Shown: in pieces, positions 54,369-63,259 of the stretch
How the letters are laid out: every line of letters starts with the position of its first letter
How positions within the stretch are numbered: position 1 is the stretch's first letter
DNA from: an uncultured bacterium
GTDB lineage: Bacteria > Hydrogenedentota > Hydrogenedentia > Hydrogenedentales > CAILVY01
DNA length: 64,000 bases
Direction: 5' to 3'
Assembly: GCA_937951485.1 (NCBI GenBank)
Contig: CALEDJ010000009.1
Location: 1-64,000, forward strand
Position numbers and translations under genes: made by a program
The notes under the pieces: generated by a model
What the model was told of the DNA's origin: nothing
Seen by the model: the letters and a program-made list of their open reading frames with translations, nothing else
Databases searched by the model: none

Positions 54369-56123
54369 CTATTGCTTCTGTTCGGCGATGGCCTCGGAAA
54401 CACGCAGGGGGCGGTCATACACCCGCAGGGAATGCAGACGACCCTGAAAATCCGGGGCGATGCGCCACACCGCCCCGTTGATATCGCCGAGTTCCGGCGG
54501 GAATCGGCCCCAGCCGTATTGGCGGGCATCGCCGCCGTCGCAGAGCACGCCGTCCACGACAAAGAGGATGATATTGGGGCCGCCCTCCACGATGACGGCG
54601 ATGTGATGCCGCGCGCCGGCGCGAATCATGCCGGGGTCAACGTCCCACGCGGCCTCATGGTCCCCATCCGACAAGCGCAATGCGAGCGTGTTCTCTTGGG
54701 AAAGATGCAGCAGGAGGCCGCGACCGGCGGCATCGCGGCCATCCAAGAGCACCTGGCCGGGAGAGAGCGCATCGAAGGCGGCATCCAGAACAATGCTGAA
54801 GCCGCCCTCGGCAAGGCTGGGCAGCGGCGGCACGGGGCATTCGGCGGGCAGGGGCGCTTCCAACGCCAACACGGGTGGCGGCACAGCGATGGCACCCGGG
54901 GTGTGCTGATACCAGAGTCCTTCCAGCAGGGTGGGGTCCACCTCGTGGATGCTGGCGCGGGTCTTCTGCGTGGTGGTGACCCAACAGCGGCCATCCTGCT
55001 CGATCAGGTCGGGATAACTGATCCGTCCGGTTTCATAGGACAGGTCATCGCTGTACAGCAGGATTTCCGGCTGGGACCAGTGGATGCGCCCGTCTTTTTC
55101 CACGCCGCCGCTGACCCACGCCGGGTTGCGGTCCTTGAAGTCCGTGCCGCCGTGGTTGTGGAACCACAGCAGGAAGCGCCCGGACTGCGTGCGCCAGAGC
55201 CGCGGACACGCGCGCGGGTTGCGAATCGGTCGGCCGTTCGCGTAGCGTGCGACGGTGGGCGCGCACCATGTGCGCCCGCCGTCGCGGCTGCAGGATTCCA
55301 CGGGAAATCCGCACGTCGTGCGGTAGATGCAATAAAGGTCGCCGTTCGCCAATGGGACGAGGTTGTGTTCTTCCTGGGTGGAGCCGAATTCCGGGGCGCG
55401 CAGGCCGTGGTCGCCTTCCGGCAGCATCTCCCAGTGCAGGCGCGCCGGGTCGCGTTCGGTGAGGATGTTGCCGGACCGGAAAAACCACCCCTCGCCGTCC
55501 TCCAGCATGTAGCGGCCCACTTTGGTGAATCCGAAGAACACGTCGTTGCCGCAGATGATGGGCTTGCCGATGCCCCACATGATCTGCACCGCGCCGCCCC
55601 AGTCGTTGCCGCGGTCGCTGGCGGTGGTGCGCACGGGCAGCCGGAAGCGTTCCGACCACGTGCGCCCGCCATCGTCCGAATAGCGATAGCAGTACCAGCC
55701 CAGCATGTCCGCGCGCGCCGGGCGGCCGTCCGGCAGGGCATCAATCCGGTCGCCGTTGAAAATATAGAAGACATAGACGCGCCCGAAGGGCGTCATCAGC
55801 GGCATCGCCCAGGACGCCTCCGGGCCGTCCGGCGATTCAATCGGGACCGGCTCCGACCATGTGCAGCCCCGATCTTCGCTGCGGGTGGCGGCGATGTATT
55901 GCGACCGCGCGCCTTCCCGTTCGCCGCTGGTCGTAAAGACGCAAATCCACGCGCCGTCCGGCGCAATGACCACATAGGGCTGATCACAATAGCCGTGCTC
56001 GTAAATGGCGGTTCCATGCGCGATATTGCGCGCGTCCGCAATGGCTGCCGTCACATCTGTGCGCGACAGCAGTATCGTTAACCCGATGATCAACGCGCCA
56101 TGAATGGTGTTGATCCAATACAC
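54369..56123 (-). CDS. Secreted sialidase-like protein with C-terminal LamG-like domain
   Basis: 584 residues. The N-terminus has a hydrophobic signal-like segment (IHGALIIGLTILLS). The six-bladed sialidase propeller shows Asp-boxes SEDRGCTW (82-89), SDDGGRTW (149-156) and SRDGGRTW (about 280), with EEHNLVPLANGDLYCIYR near the active centre. From about residue 440 the sequence changes to a concanavalin/LamG-like sandwich (FSIVLDAAFDA, LVVDGVLCDGG-like IILFVVDGVLC, LHSLRVYDRPL). True sialic acid cleavage is unproven because many such proteins act on other sugars. Stands alone, convergent to nothing in the sugar block. Confidence 0.84.
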   Translation of the reverse strand: MYWINTIHGALIIGLTILLSRTDVTAAIADARNIAHGTAIYEHGYCDQPYVVIAPDGAWICVFTTSGEREGARSQYIAATRSEDRGCTWSEPVPIESPDGPEASWAMPLMTPFGRVYVFYIFNGDRIDALPDGRPARADMLGWYCYRYSDDGGRTWSERFRLPVRTTASDRGNDWGGAVQIMWGIGKPIICGNDVFFGFTKVGRYMLEDGEGWFFRSGNILTERDPARLHWEMLPEGDHGLRAPEFGSTQEEHNLVPLANGDLYCIYRTTCGFPVESCSRDGGRTWCAPTVARYANGRPIRNPRACPRLWRTQSGRFLLWFHNHGGTDFKDRNPAWVSGGVEKDGRIHWSQPEILLYSDDLSYETGRISYPDLIEQDGRCWVTTTQKTRASIHEVDPTLLEGLWYQHTPGAIAVPPPVLALEAPLPAECPVPPLPSLAEGGFSIVLDAAFDALSPGQVLLDGRDAAGRGLLLHLSQENTLALRLSDGDHEAAWDVDPGMIRAGARHHIAVIVEGGPNIILFVVDGVLCDGGDARQYGWGRFPPELGDINGAVWRIAPDFQGRLHSLRVYDRPLRVSEAIAEQKQ

Positions 56124-56616
56124 AGGCGGTTCCTCTCCGACATCTCATACCGAAAACCGCTTCCAGAAAAAACGACAAGACATGACTAATCGTAACACCT
56201 TGGCGGAGTGGCGTGCAGCGGGGGATGTAAAAGGTCATATGGACCGTCGCAACAATCTTCATCATTCCGCCAAAGTGTTACAAATAATCCATCAGAAGCA
56301 ACTTCAATCGGTTAAAGAATGACCAATAGCCATTCTATTGATCGCGGTCACGACTGAAGGTTTTCAAGACATGATTGACCAGATTCAGAGCAATGCCATG
56401 AAATTTGCGGCCAAAGATTCGCGTCCAGGCGGGCCTGACCGCAGCAAAGCGGCGACAAGCCGCCGCAGTCCAAAAAGCCGCAGCGCCGTGATTGGCCATG
56501 CTGAGGGGAGTGGGAGTGACATGAAACGCTTGGGCATTGCTATACTTGCCGGCGCGGAGCGCCCGCAATACAACGGCGATGAGACGAGCACCATCTCTGG
56601 ATTCAGGAGCAAGAAC
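56124..56616. other. Gap with two repeat-like structures
   Basis: No gene supported; an open frame continues upstream of the aminotransferase start back to 56338 but has no family resemblance. It contains the 90-bp inverted-repeat element at 56192-56281 and a GC-rich hairpin GCGGC/GCCGC at 56449-56463. Confidence 0.4.
56192..56281. repeat. 90-bp element with 16-bp inverted ends
   Basis: GTAACACCTTGGCGGA (56192-56207) and TCCGCCAAAGTGTTAC (56266-56281) pair at 15 of 16 positions. The interior is non-coding. No exact target duplication is visible at the ends. Possibly a second, unrelated MITE family or a large operator. Confidence 0.55.
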
Positions 56617-57894
56617 ATGTCGGACGACAGACAACAGGAAAGCGGCAGCGCGGGGCGCGCGTTTATTCAGACGGTGCAGGCGGCGGTGTCGGATTTGGAT
56701 CAGTGGTCGCAGATAACAGAGGCGGAGGTGGCGATGGCGACGGAGATGACGCGGCGCAATGAACTGAGCGGCGGCACGCCGGTGGTGCGCGAATTCGAGG
56801 AAGAATGGCGGCGGTGGATAGGGACCCGATTCGCGGTGACGGTGATGAACGGCACGGCGTCACTCTACTCGGCGTATTTCGGGCTGGGCGTGGGGCCGGG
56901 CGACGAGATGATCTGCCCGGTGAACACGTGGATCTGCACCATCGCGCCGGCGCTGCTGCTCGGCGCGAAGCCGGTTTTCTGCGATGTGGACCCGGACACA
57001 CTCCTGATGGATCCCGAAGACATGCGCCGACGGATCACGTCGAAGACGAGGTGCATTGTGCCGGTGCATCTGTGGGGGAACGTGTGCGACATGGACGCGA
57101 TCATGACGATTGCCGACGGGCACGGGATTCCGGTGGTCGAAGACTGCTCGCACGCGCACGGCGCGCGCTACAAGGGCCGGATGTGCGGGTCCATCGGCAT
57201 CGCGGGCTGCTGGAGCCTGCAGGGGTCGAAACCGGTGAGCGCCGGCGAGGGCGGCGTGCTGGCCACGGACGACCAGGAACTCTTTGAACGCGCCTGTCTC
57301 GTGGGGCAGGTGAACCGCGTCGCGGGGATTGACCTGGTTGGCGCGAAATACGCCGAGTTGCAGCCGCTCGGCCTGGGCATGAAGTTTCGCGCACACCCCC
57401 TGGGCATCGGCATCGCCAAGGTGCAACTGGCGCGGCTCCCGGAATTGAACCGCCGCCGCCGCGCATATGTGGAGGAGGTCGAGGCGGGACTGGCGGAAAT
57501 CCCCGGCTTGCGGCCGTTGCGGCGCTGCGAGGGCGCGGAACGCGCCGGTTTCTACGGGTTCCCCATTATCTACGAAGGCGACAAAGATGGCGGCCCACCG
57601 GCGGAGCGTTTTATCGTCGAGGTCGGCAAACGCATCGCGGGCGCGAGCGTCACGCCGTATCCGAATCTGCACGAATTGCCGCTTTTCGCCAAGGGCTTTG
57701 ACATCTTCACGCGCAATCGCGGCCCGCTCTGCGCCTCGGAAGGATACCAGGGATATAAGCCGGGAGATTTTCCCGGCGCTGAACTGGCCTGCCGCCGCAC
57801 CGTCATGCTGCCTATCCTCAGCGACCCCGTCCCCGGCGCTGCAAGGCGGATTCTCGATGCGCTCCGGGAGGCCGCGCAGCGTCAGGGGCGGTAA
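56617..57894 (+). CDS. DegT/DnrJ/EryC1/StrS-family aminotransferase
   Basis: 425 residues of a PLP-dependent sugar aminotransferase. NELSGGTPVVREFEEEW, VMNGTASLYSAYFGLGVGPG, then VNTWICTIAPALLLGAKPVF and VVEDCSHAHGARYKG lead to the PLP Lys205 in LQGSKPVSAGEGG. The rest is typical up to FGTFPGAE-like KPGDFPGAELACRRTVMLP. These enzymes aminate keto-sugars for surface polysaccharides or antibiotics. ATG at 56617 follows AGGAGC. No other nucleotide-sugar genes are adjacent, so the product sugar cannot be named. Confidence 0.92.
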   Translation: MSDDRQQESGSAGRAFIQTVQAAVSDLDQWSQITEAEVAMATEMTRRNELSGGTPVVREFEEEWRRWIGTRFAVTVMNGTASLYSAYFGLGVGPGDEMICPVNTWICTIAPALLLGAKPVFCDVDPDTLLMDPEDMRRRITSKTRCIVPVHLWGNVCDMDAIMTIADGHGIPVVEDCSHAHGARYKGRMCGSIGIAGCWSLQGSKPVSAGEGGVLATDDQELFERACLVGQVNRVAGIDLVGAKYAELQPLGLGMKFRAHPLGIGIAKVQLARLPELNRRRRAYVEEVEAGLAEIPGLRPLRRCEGAERAGFYGFPIIYEGDKDGGPPAERFIVEVGKRIAGASVTPYPNLHELPLFAKGFDIFTRNRGPLCASEGYQGYKPGDFPGAELACRRTVMLPILSDPVPGAARRILDALREAAQRQGR

Positions 57895-57966
57895 TGTTCC
57901 CCGGCATTTTGCTCCGCCCCGCCATGTCCACAGGGTGCTGCCGGCGGCGGGGCGTTTCTCGCCGGG

Positions 57967-59784
57967 TCATTGCTTCGTTCGGTATTCTGCGAGGCGTTCG
58001 TAAAGTTTGGTCTTGCTGATGCCGAGCAGGCGCGCGGCGTCAACCACCCTGCCATTGCAATAGTCCAGCGCACGCAGGATGTGGCGGCGCTCCACTTCGG
58101 CGAGCGTGAGGGGGCGGGGCTCCTGTTCGTGGGAGCCGGCGGCCGCCTTCAGATCCTCGACGGTGATGAATTCGCCCAAGCCGAACGTGATCGCGGCTTC
58201 GACACAATATTTCAACTCCCGGACATTTCCGGGCCAGGGGCATTCGCGGAGGAATGCGATGGCGCCCTCGGCAAAACCGCGCAGCGGTCGCTTCGCCATG
58301 CCGCGCGCTTCATTGAGGAAATGCTCCGCCAGTTCCTCAATATCCTCTTTGCGGTCCCGAAGCGGGGGAATTCGGATTTCAACGCCGCGCAGGCGGTGAT
58401 ACAGGTCGCGCCGGAATTCCGGGTGGCGCACCGGGTCGGAGATGTTCTTGTTGGTGGCGGCGACAATGCGGAAGTCGGCCTGAACTTCCTCCCTGCCGCC
58501 CACGCGCCGAAAGCGCTTCGTTTCAATGGCGCGCAGGATGCGCGCCTGGCTTTCGGGACTCAGATCGCCCACTTCATCCAGGAAGAGCGTGCCGCCGTCG
58601 CTTAACTCAAAAAGACCGGTCTTTCGCGCCAGGGCCCCGGTGAAGGCGCCTTTTTCATAGCCGAAGAGTTCGCTCTCTATGAGATCGTTCGGAATTGCCG
58701 CGCAATTGACCGTAATCAGCGGGCCTTGGGCGCAATGGGACAAATCGTGGATAAGGCGCGCGACCAGTTCTTTTCCGGTGCCGGTTTCGCCGATGATCAG
58801 CACGGAATGGAGGGTCGGGGCCACCTTGGCGATGAGATCGCGCAGACGCTGCATGACGGCGCTGCCGCCGACCAGCACCGCAGCGCGGCTACGCGCCAAG
58901 CGCAGGCGTTCGACTTCCATTTCCAGGCCGCGGCGATTCTCAATCGCGGCGTAGAAAGGGGCGAAGGCATTGGCCAGCGCCACCAGAAAATGCAGATCGC
59001 CCTCGTCATAGGCGCCGTGCGGCGTCTCGGTCTGCGCCACCATGGCCCCAATCCGGCGCTCGCCCAGAAAAATCGGCGCGGCCAGCGTTGTCATCAATTG
59101 TTTGTATCCCGGCCCTGTGCGCTCGGGGATAAGGAAGCCCCGCATCTCCCTCATCACCTGGCGTGCGGTCGTTTCCGGCGGCGGCGCGGTGTCATCGGGC
59201 GTTTCCTTGTGCGAAACGGGATACTCAAGAGGCTCCTGATCGCCGTGGCTCAGCGCAAGCCAATATCGCAGGGGATGCAAGCGGTCGCACACCGCCCGGG
59301 TCAATGCGCCGACCAATTCATCCATGGTTTTCATGCGGCTGAAGGTGCGGCTCAGACTGAACAGTTTCAGCACATCGCCCACGGAGGTGAATTTGCTTTT
59401 GCCGAACTCGCGGAAACTGCTGTCGCTCAAATATACCGTCTCGCCTTCGGTGATGGAGAGGGTGGAATCGCCGCCCGCCTGACGCGGCTGCGGCGTGGCG
59501 GTGTCAATGACTTCAAAAGTGACATGCCCCACGCTGAACTCATCCCCGGGATTGAGAAGGCATTCCTCCACGGGTTCGCCGTTTACCAACGTGGCGTTTC
59601 GGCTCTTGAGATCGCGCAGGCGCACGCCGTCATTCTCGGCCAGCAATTCGCAATGGCGGCGCGAGGCGAGCAGGTCGAGCACGCGGATGTCACAACCTTT
59701 TTCGCGCCCAATCACCAGCGGTTTCGCGCCAATCTTCCACGTAATGCCCGCGTCTGGTCCCGTTTTTGCGCGAATCCGAAGCAT
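57967..59784 (-). CDS. FHA-GAF-AAA+ sigma-54-dependent activator
   Basis: 605 residues. FHA domain 1-95 (LVIGREKGCDIRVLD, SRRHCELLAEND, LKSRNATLVNGE), a GAF-like sensor about 130-300, AAA+ core about 310-545 with Walker A IIGETGTGKE, the sigma-54 contact loop ELFGYEKGAFTGALA, and DGGTLFLDEVGDLS, then a C-terminal Fis-type helix-turn-helix (RVVDAARLLGISKTKLYERL). It would activate sigma-54 promoters in response to a phosphothreonine partner or small ligand. Divergent from pilT, so pilus control is a reasonable guess, but no sigma-54 box was found there. Confidence 0.94.
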   Translation of the reverse strand: MLRIRAKTGPDAGITWKIGAKPLVIGREKGCDIRVLDLLASRRHCELLAENDGVRLRDLKSRNATLVNGEPVEECLLNPGDEFSVGHVTFEVIDTATPQPRQAGGDSTLSITEGETVYLSDSSFREFGKSKFTSVGDVLKLFSLSRTFSRMKTMDELVGALTRAVCDRLHPLRYWLALSHGDQEPLEYPVSHKETPDDTAPPPETTARQVMREMRGFLIPERTGPGYKQLMTTLAAPIFLGERRIGAMVAQTETPHGAYDEGDLHFLVALANAFAPFYAAIENRRGLEMEVERLRLARSRAAVLVGGSAVMQRLRDLIAKVAPTLHSVLIIGETGTGKELVARLIHDLSHCAQGPLITVNCAAIPNDLIESELFGYEKGAFTGALARKTGLFELSDGGTLFLDEVGDLSPESQARILRAIETKRFRRVGGREEVQADFRIVAATNKNISDPVRHPEFRRDLYHRLRGVEIRIPPLRDRKEDIEELAEHFLNEARGMAKRPLRGFAEGAIAFLRECPWPGNVRELKYCVEAAITFGLGEFITVEDLKAAAGSHEQEPRPLTLAEVERRHILRALDYCNGRVVDAARLLGISKTKLYERLAEYRTKQ

Positions 59785-59840
59785 AATGTGTTTTGTGTCT
59801 CCTGATGCGGCTCCATCCAGATGCCTGCCGCCGATCTTGC

Positions 59841-59846
59841 ATTATA
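59841..59846 (-). promoter_or_regulatory. -10 box for the sigma-54 activator gene
   Basis: TATAAT on the minus strand, 56 bases ahead of the ATG. The -35 position (59869-59864, GTGGAG) is only a partial match. Confidence 0.35.
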
Positions 59847-59915
59847 GAGTACACCAGCGCCCTCTCCACGGCAAGCGGCGTGATGACGCGGCGCGGGACG
59901 GGAACCGGTGTCTGC

Positions 59916-59944
59916 TTGCCCCGACTGCGGCGGGAGAGTATGCT
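59916..59944 (+). promoter_or_regulatory. Probable sigma-70 promoter of the pilT operon
   Basis: TTGCCC (59916-59921) and TATGCT (59939-59944) with a 17-base spacer, 47 bases before the pilT start. Both hexamers match consensus at four of six positions. Confidence 0.42.
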
Positions 59945-59991
59945 GTGTGCCAATGGCATGGTATGGCTGACTTTTGGAGGATGAAGACGCT

Positions 59992-61071
59992 ATGGCGATC
60001 AGTATGGAAGAACTGATGCAGGGCGCGCTGGACCAGCGCGCATCCGACATCCATCTTAAGACGGGCAACCCGCCCATCTACCGTATTGACGGCGCGCTGA
60101 AACGGCTCGATAACGATATTCTCCGGGAAGAAGACATGCAGGAATACCTGCGCACCATTGCGGATGAAGTGGATATCGCCAAGTTTCAGAAGGTGATGGA
60201 ACTCGACATTTCCTACATGTTTGCGGGTGTCGCAAGGTTCCGGGTCAACATCTGCCGGGATGACGGCGACACGCGCATCGTGATGCGCCTGATCCCGCTG
60301 AAGATCAAGACTATCGAGGAACTCGGCCTGCCGCTCGTATTGAAGCGTCTATGTCAATTGAAAAACGGCCTCGTCCTTTTCACCGGCCCGACGGGCAGCG
60401 GCAAATCCACCTCGTTGGCGGCGATGGTCAATGAGGTAAACGAAACACGTCCCGACCACATCATCACTGTGGAAGACCCACTGGAATTCGTGCATGAGGA
60501 CAAAATGGGCATCGTGACCCAGAGGGAAGTGGGACACGACACCCTGTCGTTCGCCAACGCCCTGCGCGGGGCGCTGCGCCAGGACCCCGACGTCATTCTC
60601 ATCGGCGAGATGCGCGACGCGGAAACGGTCCGCACGGCCCTCGCCTCCGCCGAAACGGGGCACTTGGTCTTTTCCACCCTGCACACCGTGGATGCGGTCG
60701 AAACGCTCAACCGGGTGCTGGAATTCTTCGAGCCGCACCAGCAGATTCAGATCCGCAAACAAATGGCGAGTGTGCTGCGCGGCATCGTCTCGCAGCGGAT
60801 CGTGCCGCTCGCTTCCGGCGAAGGCCGCACGGTCGCCGCCGAAATCCTGATTGGCACGCGCACGGTGCGCGATTTCATAGACCAGGGCAAGGCGTTCAAG
60901 GACATCGTTTCGTTGATTGAGGAAGGCAAGGACCAGTGGGGCATGCAGACCTTCGATCAGGCGCTGTTCGACCTGTGGAAGGAAAAGCGCATTACCGCCG
61001 AGACCGCGCTCCAGAATGCGACCAGCGCCAAGGACCTCAAACTGCGCATGCAAGGGTTGAGCGGCCGGTGA
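59992..61071 (+). CDS. pilT: Type IV pilus retraction ATPase PilT
   Basis: 359 residues. SMEELMQGALDQRASDIHL is the N-terminal domain signature. Walker A TGPTGSGKST is at 131-140, VEDPLEFVHEDK and the Asp box follow, then VILIGEMRDAETVRTALASA (Walker B) and GHLVFSTLHTVDAVETLNR with the His box. AIRNLIREGK-type C-terminus is present as FKDIVSLIEEGKDQWGMQT. PilT drives pilus retraction for twitching and DNA uptake. PilU is the alternative. ATG at 59992 has GGAGG eleven bases upstream. The stop overlaps the next gene by four bases (GTGA). Confidence 0.95.
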   Translation: MAISMEELMQGALDQRASDIHLKTGNPPIYRIDGALKRLDNDILREEDMQEYLRTIADEVDIAKFQKVMELDISYMFAGVARFRVNICRDDGDTRIVMRLIPLKIKTIEELGLPLVLKRLCQLKNGLVLFTGPTGSGKSTSLAAMVNEVNETRPDHIITVEDPLEFVHEDKMGIVTQREVGHDTLSFANALRGALRQDPDVILIGEMRDAETVRTALASAETGHLVFSTLHTVDAVETLNRVLEFFEPHQQIQIRKQMASVLRGIVSQRIVPLASGEGRTVAAEILIGTRTVRDFIDQGKAFKDIVSLIEEGKDQWGMQTFDQALFDLWKEKRITAETALQNATSAKDLKLRMQGLSGR

Positions 61072-62036
61072 TCCGCTCGCGCGGCGCGGGTGTTTTTTGG
61101 GCGGTCGTGTGCGCGGCGTGTGGCGCGATGGCTCCGGCCACTCCCCAGAATCTGCTGGCCAATTCCGGCTTCGAGGAACTCGTCGCGGACCGCCCCGCCG
61201 GATGGGACCTCTATGTTGAACCCATGGCCGGCGCTTTCGGAAGGCTTGACGGAGACGCCCGTTCCGGCAGATACGCGGTCATGCTCCACACGCCCGTTCC
61301 CTATGCGCGCGATCCCGCGAACAACTGGAGCCAGAACATCATCGGCGCGTATGGCGGCAAGCGCCTGCGCGCTTCTGCATACATCAAAGTGCGCGACGCC
61401 CAGGAGGCCGCCCTATGGGTGCAGTGCTGGCGCAGACGCCCGGTCAGCGTCATCGCTTCGGCCAGCAGCGGCGTCAGCCAGCCCGTTTACGGCACGCGCC
61501 ACTGGGAGAAGGTCTCCTTTACCTTGGATGTACCGCGCAACACGGACTTCATCACGGTCCGGTGCGTCCTGCTCGGAACCGGCACTGCATGGTTTGACGA
61601 CGTCACTTTGGAAATTGATCACGATGCGACGGAACCACAGAGGAAATCCGATGCCACGCCGTCATCAGCGCATTCAGGAGAACGTTCCCTGCCGGACAAG
61701 ACAGCGGCCGGTGACGCCGACGCCCCTCCCTCTGTCCTGAAAGAGGCCGACCGGGCGGCTAGAGACGCCGCCACGCAGCGCGCCGCCGACCTGGCTTCGG
61801 TGGCGCGCATGGACGAGGAACTGACCCGGCTGCGGGAGGCGAATATCGCTCTGGCTGAAGCGCTCGACCAGATGCGCGCCGCCCATGACGCCATGCTGCA
61901 ACAACTGGGCGAACTTCAGCAGCAATTGGAGCAGATGCGTGGGGAAACGCCCGCGCCCATGGCCCCGCGACTGCGGCAGCGCCGTCACGCGCCGCCGCTT
62001 GTTCCCTTGGGCGAAGACTGGAGAAAATACCGATGA
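61068..62036 (+). CDS. Secreted carbohydrate-binding/coiled-coil protein chained to pilT
   Basis: 322 residues starting at the GTG that overlaps the pilT stop. A signal-like segment (GVFWAVVCAACGAMAP) is followed by NLLANSGFEELVADRPAGWD, the opening of a CBM4/9-like jelly-roll domain, and FDDVTLEIDHDATE marks its end near residue 185. A Ser/Asp-rich linker and a heptad-rich coiled coil (about 235-290; LTRLREANIALAEALDQMR, QLGELQQQLEQMRGE) follow. The family is not named to me. Position suggests a surface or pilus-associated adhesin. Confidence 0.72.
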   Translation: MIRSRGAGVFWAVVCAACGAMAPATPQNLLANSGFEELVADRPAGWDLYVEPMAGAFGRLDGDARSGRYAVMLHTPVPYARDPANNWSQNIIGAYGGKRLRASAYIKVRDAQEAALWVQCWRRRPVSVIASASSGVSQPVYGTRHWEKVSFTLDVPRNTDFITVRCVLLGTGTAWFDDVTLEIDHDATEPQRKSDATPSSAHSGERSLPDKTAAGDADAPPSVLKEADRAARDAATQRAADLASVARMDEELTRLREANIALAEALDQMRAAHDAMLQQLGELQQQLEQMRGETPAPMAPRLRQRRHAPPLVPLGEDWRKYR

Positions 62037-62242
62037 TTCAACTGCTGCGCATCATGGGCATCGCCGCAATGCTCGGTTTCGCTGCCGCCGGCATGACGTG
62101 GCTGGCATGGGATCTGGCAGGAGAGGTCGGCCGCGCCTGGAAGCGCCGACGCCTCCGGCGCAAACAGGCTGCCGACGCCACAGACCTTATGAAACAGACC
62201 AGAGAACCCGCTGCTGAAGGCCCCCCCACAAGAAAACCATAA
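62033..62242 (+). CDS. Small single-pass membrane protein
   Basis: 69 residues. The start ATG overlaps the previous stop (ATGA), so translation is coupled. One hydrophobic helix (IMGIAAMLGFAAAGMTWLAW) is followed by a very basic stretch (RAWKRRRLRRKQ) and a polar tail. No family recognised. Likely a membrane partner of the pilT-linked protein, inferred only from gene order. Confidence 0.6.
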   Translation: MIQLLRIMGIAAMLGFAAAGMTWLAWDLAGEVGRAWKRRRLRRKQAADATDLMKQTREPAAEGPPTRKP

Positions 62243-62271
62243 AGACGACGTGACGGAGTCGAAACGACGCA

Positions 62272-62451
62272 ATGCAACGCAAACCGCGCCCCTATATCGG
62301 CATGCATTTCAAATGCTGCAACGCCTACCTGCGCATTTACCTGAACCGGGCGGGCACGGCGTTCGAAGGGCATTGTCCGAAGTGTCTGCGCCGCGTGCGG
62401 GTGGCCGTGGCCAAGGGGGGCGCCAAAGCCCGGTTCTGGTCCGCAGAATAA
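62272..62451 (+). CDS. 59-residue zinc-ribbon-like protein
   Basis: A short gene easily missed by length cut-offs. MQRKPRPYIGMHFKCC starts the protein, then YLRIYLNRAGTAFEGHCPKC and RRVRVAVAKGGAKARFWSAE. Cys15, Cys16, Cys35 and Cys38 (with CPKC) suggest one bound zinc. I recall a conserved group of about 60 residues with YIG-x-x-F-x-CC and RA/EGTA-x-x-G-x-CP-x-C in PVC-type bacteria; its role is unknown. It follows the small membrane gene by 29 bases and ends before a promoter. Confidence 0.75.
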   Translation: MQRKPRPYIGMHFKCCNAYLRIYLNRAGTAFEGHCPKCLRRVRVAVAKGGAKARFWSAE

Positions 62452-62634
62452 GCGTCTGAGCGGGCTTTGCGTTGCCCGAAGGGCCAGATAAATCATCGTC
62501 TGATGGAGACCTGCGGTCGTTGCTGTGGCAGGGTCCGACCTTTCCGGGACGCTATGAAGGACATGCAGGAGGCCGACTGCAGAAAAGAGGCCGCCCCTGG
62601 TAAAGAATATCGCACAATTCAATAAATTTTACTG
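62452..62634. other. Gap between zinc-ribbon gene and next promoter
   Basis: No gene supported; GC-rich at the left, becoming AT-rich near 62605-62640 as it reaches the promoter. Confidence 0.35.
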
Positions 62635-62663
62635 TTGCGTATTGTCTTGATCTTCGGTATAAT
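62635..62663 (+). promoter_or_regulatory. Sigma-70 promoter of the TPR gene
   Basis: TTGCGT (62635-62640), 17 bases, then a perfect TATAAT (62658-62663), 113 bases before the start codon and in an AT-rich patch. Confidence 0.65.
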
Positions 62664-62776
62664 TGCGTTGCACGAAAGTTGAATTCGAAGCAAATGTGCT
62701 CTTTGAGGGAAGGAGACATACGCGCAGGCACTTGCCAAGAACCGGCATATTGAAGATGCCGGAGGAGGCTGATGCC

Positions 62777-63229
62777 ATGATTTCAGGAGCCAGGAGTTCT
62801 GATGCAGCGGTCATGTGTGCGTGCGGTTCGCGCATACGGGTGGCCGACCCGTGGCTGGTGGATTCCCTCACCTGCGGTAATTGCGGGAGAAAGGTGCATG
62901 TGACGAAAGAAAACGTTTTTAAGGATGCAGAGAAGCCGCCCTCCGCGCTGCTGAAGATGGCGGAACGGGCCGCCATCGCGCAACGCCATGCCATGGCGAT
63001 TGATTTGGTGCGCGAAGGCAAATACGATCAGGCGATTGATGTGTACGAGAGCGTGATCGCGGAGAAACGCGACCACCGCGACGCTCTGTACGGACTGGGT
63101 TTTTGCCATTATAAGAAGGGCAATTATACCGAAAGTTACCGGCTGATCAGCATGGCGGCGGCGATGGGGCACACTTCCGCCGAACGGCTGCTTCCCAAAG
63201 TGCGCGAGAAGATGCAGCATTCCGAGTGA
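62777..63229 (+). CDS. Zinc-ribbon plus TPR protein
   Basis: 150 residues. An N-terminal CxC and CxxC pair (Cys14, Cys16, Cys33, Cys36; MCACGSRIRVAD, TCGNCGRKVHV) looks like a treble-clef or ribbon. Residues about 70-140 hold tetratricopeptide helices (AIDLVREGKYDQAIDVYESV, DALYGLGFCHYKKGNYTES), used for protein contacts. ATG at 62777 has GGAGGAGG eight bases upstream; longer starts to 62663 would remove that logic. Cytoplasmic. No specific function; it follows a Cys-rich small protein and the pilT unit. Confidence 0.75.
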   Translation: MISGARSSDAAVMCACGSRIRVADPWLVDSLTCGNCGRKVHVTKENVFKDAEKPPSALLKMAERAAIAQRHAMAIDLVREGKYDQAIDVYESVIAEKRDHRDALYGLGFCHYKKGNYTESYRLISMAAAMGHTSAERLLPKVREKMQHSE

Positions 63230-63259
63230 ATTACGGCAGCCCTTCCCACAATGCCGACC

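Noticed and set aside
59956-59972. Sigma-54-like site TGGCAT...TGGCT before pilT
   Set aside because: The GG-to-GC spacing is one base short and the -12 element is poor; a sigma-70-like promoter fits better.
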